Shown: piece after piece, positions 7,364-9,823 of the stretch
How positions within the stretch are numbered: position 1 is the stretch's first letter
Layout of the letters: every line of letters starts with the position of its first letter
DNA from: Bacteroidales bacterium
Lineage (GTDB): Bacteria; Bacteroidota; Bacteroidia; Bacteroidales; JAOZVK01
Assembly (NCBI GenBank): GCA_029938185.1
Contig: JAOZVK010000188.1
Coordinates: 1 to 9,823, forward strand
Length of the DNA: 9,823 nucleotides
Direction of reading: 5' to 3'
Position numbers and translations under genes: made by a program
The notes under the pieces: generated by a model
What the model was told of the DNA's origin: nothing
Seen by the model: the letters and a program-made list of their open reading frames with translations, nothing else
The model's database searches: none

Positions 7364-7463
7364 TATACTAATTAATAATAAATAATTAAAAAAAACGGCT
7401 ATCGTATGAAAATATGAACTTTATATAATTTGAAAAGTAAATTATTTAGCCTAAGTTAGTATA
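7364..7463 (+). repeat. Right copy of the ~100-bp direct repeat
   Basis: Begins six bases after the restriction-modification stop codon (TATACTAATTAATAATAAA) and ends GCCTAAGTTAGTATA. It is two bases longer than the left copy because of a longer A-run. Its last five bases merge into an inverted copy of dispersed repeat family 1 (7459-7478). It restores in front of sufE the sequence that precedes the inserted gene, so sufE probably keeps its original upstream signals. The rest of the gap to sufE (7479-7559) shows no motif I can name. Confidence 0.92.
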
Positions 7464-7478
7464 AGCAACATTAAATAG
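7459..7478 (-). repeat. Dispersed repeat family 1, copy F, inverted
   Basis: GTATAAGCAACATTAAATAG is the reverse complement of CTATTTAATGTTGCTTATAC, the right part of the family. It resembles the inverted copy at 8666. It overlaps the last five bases of the right direct repeat, so the insertion boundary falls at the edge of this element. Confidence 0.6.
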
Positions 7479-7559
7479 AACAAAAAACTTAGATTCGTTC
7501 TTAATTTTATGTAACACATTAATAACTATAACAAACACTTTTAATAATTAATTTATATT

Positions 7560-7985
7560 ATGACCTTAAACAATATACAAGACCAAATAATTGAAGAGTT
7601 TGCAGTTTTCGATGAATGGATGGATAAATATGAATATCTAATTGAAATTGGAAACGAATTACCCGAATTGGATGCTAAATATAAAACTAAAGAAAACCTA
7701 ATTGGTGGATGTCAATCAAAAGTGTGGCTTGACGTTGAATTAACAAATGGTATTGTTTATTTTAGAGCCGATAGCGATGCAATTATAACTAAAGGAATGA
7801 TTGCTTTGTTAATAAAAGTATTATCGGGTCGCAAACCTGACGAAATAATGAATGCAAATCTTTATTTTTTAGATAAAATTGAACTTAGTAGTAATTTATC
7901 ACCAACAAGATCAAATGGATTGTTGGCTATGGTTAAACAAATGAAAATGTATGGCATGGCTTATCATGCAAAATTAAGTAGCTGA
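7560..7985 (+). CDS. sufE: SufE, sulfur-accepting partner of SufS
   Basis: SufE accepts the persulfide sulfur from SufS, stimulates its desulfurase activity and passes sulfur to the SufBCD scaffold. The 141-residue protein has the SufE fold signature: an N-terminal helical stretch (QDQIIEEFAVFDEWMDKYEYLIEIG), LIGGCQSKVW with the acceptor cysteine Cys51, the strand VYFRADSDA, KGMIALLIKVLSG, and the conserved C-terminal LSPTRSNGLLAM (Arg117). Length is normal (about 140). The ATG at 7560 fits the family start. It is separated from sufS by the inserted restriction-modification gene and lies 202 bases after it. Its likely transcription signals are in the right direct-repeat copy or by read-through. 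Identification is secure. Confidence 0.95.
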   Translation: MTLNNIQDQIIEEFAVFDEWMDKYEYLIEIGNELPELDAKYKTKENLIGGCQSKVWLDVELTNGIVYFRADSDAIITKGMIALLIKVLSGRKPDEIMNANLYFLDKIELSSNLSPTRSNGLLAMVKQMKMYGMAYHAKLSS

Positions 7986-8002
7986 AGCAATGGTTTAAGT
8001 AC

Positions 8003-8035
8003 AACTTTGACAAAGTTTAAAACTTTGTCAAAGTT
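8003..8035. repeat. Double-hairpin repeat, first copy
   Basis: Two 15-base blocks, AACTTTGACAAAGTT and AACTTTGTCAAAGTT, are joined by TAA. Each block is a 7-1-7 palindrome, and the whole 33-bp sequence is also nearly its own reverse complement, so it could form two small hairpins or one long one on either strand. With its flanks (7996-8038) it matches 8502-8544 at 42 of 43 bases. It lies 18 bases after the sufE stop and could act as a bidirectional terminator or mRNA-end structure, although the T-tract is weak. Confidence 0.85.
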
Positions 8036-8105
8036 AAATTTGCAAGCATAAAATAGCTTACATTCTTTTTTAAAATATGAATTTTTTGATACACTACAAT
8101 ATATT

Positions 8106-8450
8106 ATGGAAACAAAAGAAAATGAATTGGAAGTAAATAAAAATTATTTACAATTAGAATCAGAGATTTTAAAAGCAATAAAAACTGTTTATGACCCCGA
8201 AATTCCTGTTAATGTTTATGATTTAGGATTAATATATGAGATTGATGTAGATGATTATGATAATGTTGATATAAAGATGACTCTTACAGCTCCAAATTGT
8301 CCTATTGCCGATGAGTTAATAAGAGATGTTCGCGATACTGTTAAAAAAATACCAGAAGTTAATGTTGTAAATATCAACTTGGTTTTTGAACCACCTTGGA
8401 ATCAAACAATGATGTCCGAAGAAGCTAAATTAGAACTTGGTTTCTTGTAA
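8106..8450 (+). CDS. sufT: SufT, DUF59/MIP18-family Fe-S maturation protein
   Basis: A 114-residue DUF59 (MIP18-like) protein. Members linked to suf operons, called SufT, assist maturation of Fe-S proteins; the family also includes PaaD-type proteins. Signatures are DPEIPVNVYDLGLIYEI (30-46), MTLTAPNCPIADELIRDV (58-75) with the conserved Cys65, and VNINLVFEPPWNQTMMSEEA (87-106). The order DPEIP...APNCP...EPPW is diagnostic. The first about 20 residues are charged and not conserved; the ATG at 8106 is the only reasonable start near the domain. It is 120 bases after sufE and is framed by two nearly identical double-hairpin repeats. A role in cluster delivery is inferred from the family and the operon context. 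Confidence 0.9.
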   Translation: METKENELEVNKNYLQLESEILKAIKTVYDPEIPVNVYDLGLIYEIDVDDYDNVDIKMTLTAPNCPIADELIRDVRDTVKKIPEVNVVNINLVFEPPWNQTMMSEEAKLELGFL

Positions 8451-8463
8451 AGTCTTCGACCTA
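8451..8463 (+). repeat. Dispersed repeat family 1, copy G
   Basis: AGTCTTCGACCTA directly follows the sufT stop codon. It is the family core with one G missing, so the hairpin is weakened. The sequence after it (TACTGCAAACGG) no longer matches. Confidence 0.5.
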
Positions 8464-8508
8464 TACTGCAAACGGTTATAAATTTACATTTTTTAATTAC
8501 GTAAGTCC

Positions 8509-8541
8509 AACTTTGACAAAGTTTAAAACTTTGTCAAAGTT
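8509..8541. repeat. Double-hairpin repeat, second copy
   Basis: Identical over all 33 bases to the copy at 8003-8035; with flanks (8502-8544) the match is 42 of 43, in the same orientation. The two copies lie 506 bases apart and enclose sufT completely. Near identity in an intergenic region implies recent spread, gene conversion or strong selection. Confidence 0.85.
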
Positions 8542-8550
8542 AAAGCGTTC

Positions 8551-8583
8551 TAAGTATATTTAATGTTGTTTACGCACTTGTGT
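8551..8583 (+). repeat. Dispersed repeat family 1, copy H
   Basis: TATTTAATGTTGTTTACGCA matches the distal part of copies A and B with one change, followed by CTTGTGT shared with copy D (3630-3665). The hairpin core is replaced by TAAG. Agreement between copies D and H in the extension suggests that the complete element ran on past GCA. Confidence 0.7.
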
Positions 8584-8650
8584 AAACTTATCTTAAGTAC
8601 TGTTACAAAAGTTTTTCGACATTTACTTATTCATAACTTGCTGATTAAAT

Positions 8651-8658
8651 TATCTTTG
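8651..8658 (+). promoter_or_regulatory. Candidate -7 promoter element for queG
   Basis: TATCTTTG is a perfect TAnnTTTG match and a common form of the -7 box in Bacteroidota. Transcription would begin around 8662-8666, leaving a leader of about 70 bases that includes an inverted copy of repeat family 1. No good TTTG -33 box is seen at the ideal distance; TTG at 8638-8640 is too close. If real, queG has its own promoter and is not simply the end of the SUF transcript. Confidence 0.45.
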
Positions 8659-8665
8659 TACTAAT

Positions 8666-8696
8666 GTATAAGCAACTATAAATAGGTCGAAGACCT
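8666..8696 (-). repeat. Dispersed repeat family 1, copy I, inverted and nearly complete
   Basis: GTATAAGCAACTATAAATAG followed by GTCGAAGACCT reads on the minus strand as the hairpin core, CCTATTTATAGTTGCTTATAC and so on. It holds the perfect 13-bp core and most of the distal half. It sits in the likely 5' leader of queG, 37 bases before the start codon, so the hairpin would be part of the queG mRNA. Confidence 0.75.
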
Positions 8697-8732
8697 TAAT
8701 TAGCAGTTTTATAATTAATTTGGTCTATTTAT

Positions 8733-9653
8733 TTGAAATATAAAGAAAAATATTCAGAGCTTATAAAAACTGAGGCAAAATGCCTCGGTTTTGAATCGTG
8801 TGGTATTTCAAAAGCACGATTTCTTGAAGAAGAAGCTAAAAATTTAGAATCATGGCTCAACAATAATCTTAATGCTGAGATGTCGTATATGTCAAATAAT
8901 TTTGACAAACGTTTAGACCCCACATTACTTGTTGATAATGCAAAATCGGTCATATCTTTAGCCATAAACTATTATCCCGAAAAACAGCAAATAAACGATA
9001 CTTTTAAAATATCAAAATATGCATATGGTGAAGATTATCATTTAGTTGTTAAAGACAAATTACATAAACTGTTCAAATATATAAACGATAATATTACGCC
9101 AATAAGCGGACGTGTATTTACAGATTCGGCTCCAGTGCTTGAACATGCATGGGCAAAATTATCAGGGCTGGGTTGGATAGGAAAAAATTCAAATTTAATA
9201 ATTCCAAAACATGGCTCATATTTTTTTATAGCTGAGTTGATTATTGATTTAGAACTCGAATACGATACAAGCATAAACGAAATGTGCGGAAATTGTACAA
9301 AATGTATAGATAGTTGCCCAACCGAAGCAATTATAAAACCTTATGTAGTAGATAGTAAAAAATGTATTTCGTATCTAACTATTGAATATAAAGGCAAACT
9401 CAACGAGACGAGTAATTTATCAAACAATTATATTTTTGGATGTGATATTTGTTTAGATGTTTGTCCGTTCAACAGATTTGCAAAGCCAAATACAGAAAAA
9501 AAATTTCAGCCAAATATAGATTTATTACAACTAAATAAAAATGATTGGCAAAATCTAACAAAAGAAAAATTTAATTTACTCTTTAAAAAATCTGCTATAA
9601 AACGAACTAAATACCATGGTTTAATGCGTAATATTGATTTTTATAAGCACTAA
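8733..9653 (+). CDS. queG: QueG, epoxyqueuosine reductase, TTG start
   Basis: QueG carries out the last step of queuosine synthesis, reducing epoxyqueuosine to queuosine in the wobble position of GUN-anticodon tRNAs, using cobalamin and two [4Fe-4S] clusters. Landmarks are GFESCGISKA (19-28), the conserved SKYAYGEDYHLVVKDKL (94-110), the cobalamin-domain block FTDSAPVLEHAWAKLSGLGW (129-148, with the proposed catalytic Asp131), and a bacterial ferredoxin-like domain with CGNCTKCIDSCP (Cys185, 188, 191, 195), Cys211, and CDICLDVCP (Cys237, 240, 244). All eight cluster cysteines are present. At 306 residues it lacks the C-terminal HEAT-like part seen in longer QueG proteins (about 380). The only suitable start is TTG at 8733: an in-frame stop lies at 8712-8714, and the next Met is residue 50, inside the domain. 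It needs Fe-S clusters, so it is a plausible SUF client, but its position may be coincidental. Confidence 0.95.
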   Translation: MKYKEKYSELIKTEAKCLGFESCGISKARFLEEEAKNLESWLNNNLNAEMSYMSNNFDKRLDPTLLVDNAKSVISLAINYYPEKQQINDTFKISKYAYGEDYHLVVKDKLHKLFKYINDNITPISGRVFTDSAPVLEHAWAKLSGLGWIGKNSNLIIPKHGSYFFIAELIIDLELEYDTSINEMCGNCTKCIDSCPTEAIIKPYVVDSKKCISYLTIEYKGKLNETSNLSNNYIFGCDICLDVCPFNRFAKPNTEKKFQPNIDLLQLNKNDWQNLTKEKFNLLFKKSAIKRTKYHGLMRNIDFYKH

Positions 9654-9655
9654 GT

Positions 9656-9666
9656 GTTTAATGTTG
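9656..9666 (+). repeat. Dispersed repeat family 1, fragment after queG
   Basis: GTTTAATGTTG, three bases after the queG stop codon, matches the middle of copy A exactly (GTTTAATGTTG at 854-864). It is short, so it is offered only because its position after a stop codon repeats the pattern seen at other genes. It contains the minus-strand stop of the gene remnant that follows. Confidence 0.35.
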
Positions 9667-9780
9667 TATATGGTACTTTATTTCTTTTTGATAATCTTTA
9701 TAAGCTTCATATTCTCCACTCCACTGATAAAAATCATTATTTTCATAATCAAGTTTACCATTTTCAAATAAATTCAGAAC
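9658..9780 (-). pseudogene. Possible 3' remnant of a minus-strand gene, family unknown
   Basis: Read on the minus strand, 9780 to 9661 encodes 40 residues, with the stop at 9660-9658. It ends in a stretch that looks like real protein: NGKLDYENNDFYQWSGEY, then EAYKDYQKEIKYHIQH. Directly upstream in the same frame is a TGA (9783-9781), and no start codon exists within the fragment. The other frames also close quickly, so the gene seems truncated or frameshifted near 9780. I do not recognise the family. The composition (aromatic and acidic with two tryptophan/tyrosine clusters) argues for coding origin but is weak evidence at this length. The remaining bases to 9823 show nothing I can name. Confidence 0.3.
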
Positions 9781-9823
9781 TCACAAAAAGCGTCAAATTG
9801 AACAAAAACAATGGCAAATTAAA

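Larger units (their letters stand above)
3826..7463 (+). mobile_element. Putative restriction-modification gene insertion bounded by ~100-bp direct repeats
   Basis: A single gene sits exactly between two copies of a long imperfect direct repeat (3826-3923 and 7364-7463), inside an otherwise conserved SUF gene order. There is no transposase, integrase, terminal inverted repeat or second gene in the unit. The arrangement fits insertion with a long target duplication, a process proposed for restriction-modification genes in Helicobacter and Neisseria. It also fits homologous replacement of whatever lay between pre-existing repeats. The copies differ by 9 substitutions and a 2-base gap, so either the event is not recent or the incoming DNA carried a diverged copy of the repeat. 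Confidence 0.55.
8464..8732. other. Repeat-rich gap between sufT and queG
   Basis: No coding frame. It contains the second double-hairpin repeat, two further copies of dispersed repeat family 1 in opposite orientations, and a promoter-like TATCTTTG. The stretch 8584-8650 shows nothing I can assign with confidence. Confidence 0.6.

Noticed and set aside
3826..7463. Classical transposon or integron cassette carrying the restriction-modification gene
   Set aside because: No transposase or integrase, no terminal inverted repeats and no attC-like structure; the flanking repeats are direct and far too long for transposon target duplications.
7996..8544. CRISPR array suggested by repeated palindromic units
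   Set aside because: Only two repeat blocks, separated by a complete gene, with no spacers of even length and no cas genes.
8729..8965. 78-codon open frame on the minus strand
   Set aside because: Antisense to the 5' part of queG, whose protein motifs are clear; no independent support.
9038..9274. 78-codon open frame on the minus strand
   Set aside because: Antisense to the catalytic block of queG; a shadow.

Overview
The window is AT-rich DNA that most likely comes from a member of the Bacteroidota. The evidence is A/T-rich leaders without Shine-Dalgarno sequences, promoter-like TAnnTTTG (-7) motifs, and a SUF iron-sulfur cluster assembly operon in an order usual for that phylum (sufC-sufD-sufS-...-sufE-sufT/DUF59). 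All confident genes lie on the + strand. The species cannot be named from the sequence.

Layout: 1-94 is a short leader; sufB would be expected upstream but is not visible. 95-3623 holds sufC (ATPase), sufD (scaffold partner) and sufS (cysteine desulfurase), closely spaced. 3624-3922 is a gene-free stretch with degenerate repeats and promoter-like motifs. 3923-7357 is one large gene for a single-chain restriction-modification enzyme: N-terminal PD-(D/E)XK nuclease, central gamma-class N6-adenine methyltransferase and C-terminal Type ISP-like specificity region. It has no SUF role. An imperfect direct repeat of about 98-100 bp brackets it: the left copy ends on the A of its ATG and the right copy starts six bases after its stop codon. 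After the right copy the SUF genes resume with sufE (7560-7985) and sufT (8106-8450). They are followed by queG (8733-9653), a [4Fe-4S]- and cobalamin-dependent tRNA-modification enzyme that would be a client of the SUF system. The last 170 bases hold what looks like the broken tail of a minus-strand gene.

Two dispersed repeat families occupy the spaces between genes. One has a 13-bp hairpin core (AGGTCttcGACCT) followed by TATTTAATGTTGyTTACGCA. It occurs in both orientations, often at or just after stop codons, and one copy encodes the last residues of SufC. The other is a 33-bp double hairpin, present as two nearly identical copies on either side of sufT.

How it works together: SufS removes sulfur from cysteine, SufE carries it to the SufBCD scaffold (SufB outside the window), SufC supplies ATPase activity, and SufT helps place clusters in target proteins. 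The restriction-modification gene splits this pathway between sufS and sufE. The duplicated repeat leaves the same leader sequence in front of both the inserted gene and sufE, so sufE may have kept its own transcription signals. The points most worth checking are the ORF-sized insertion between long direct repeats, the stop-codon-associated repeat family, and an N-terminal extension of SufD that resembles the tail of an addiction-module antitoxin.
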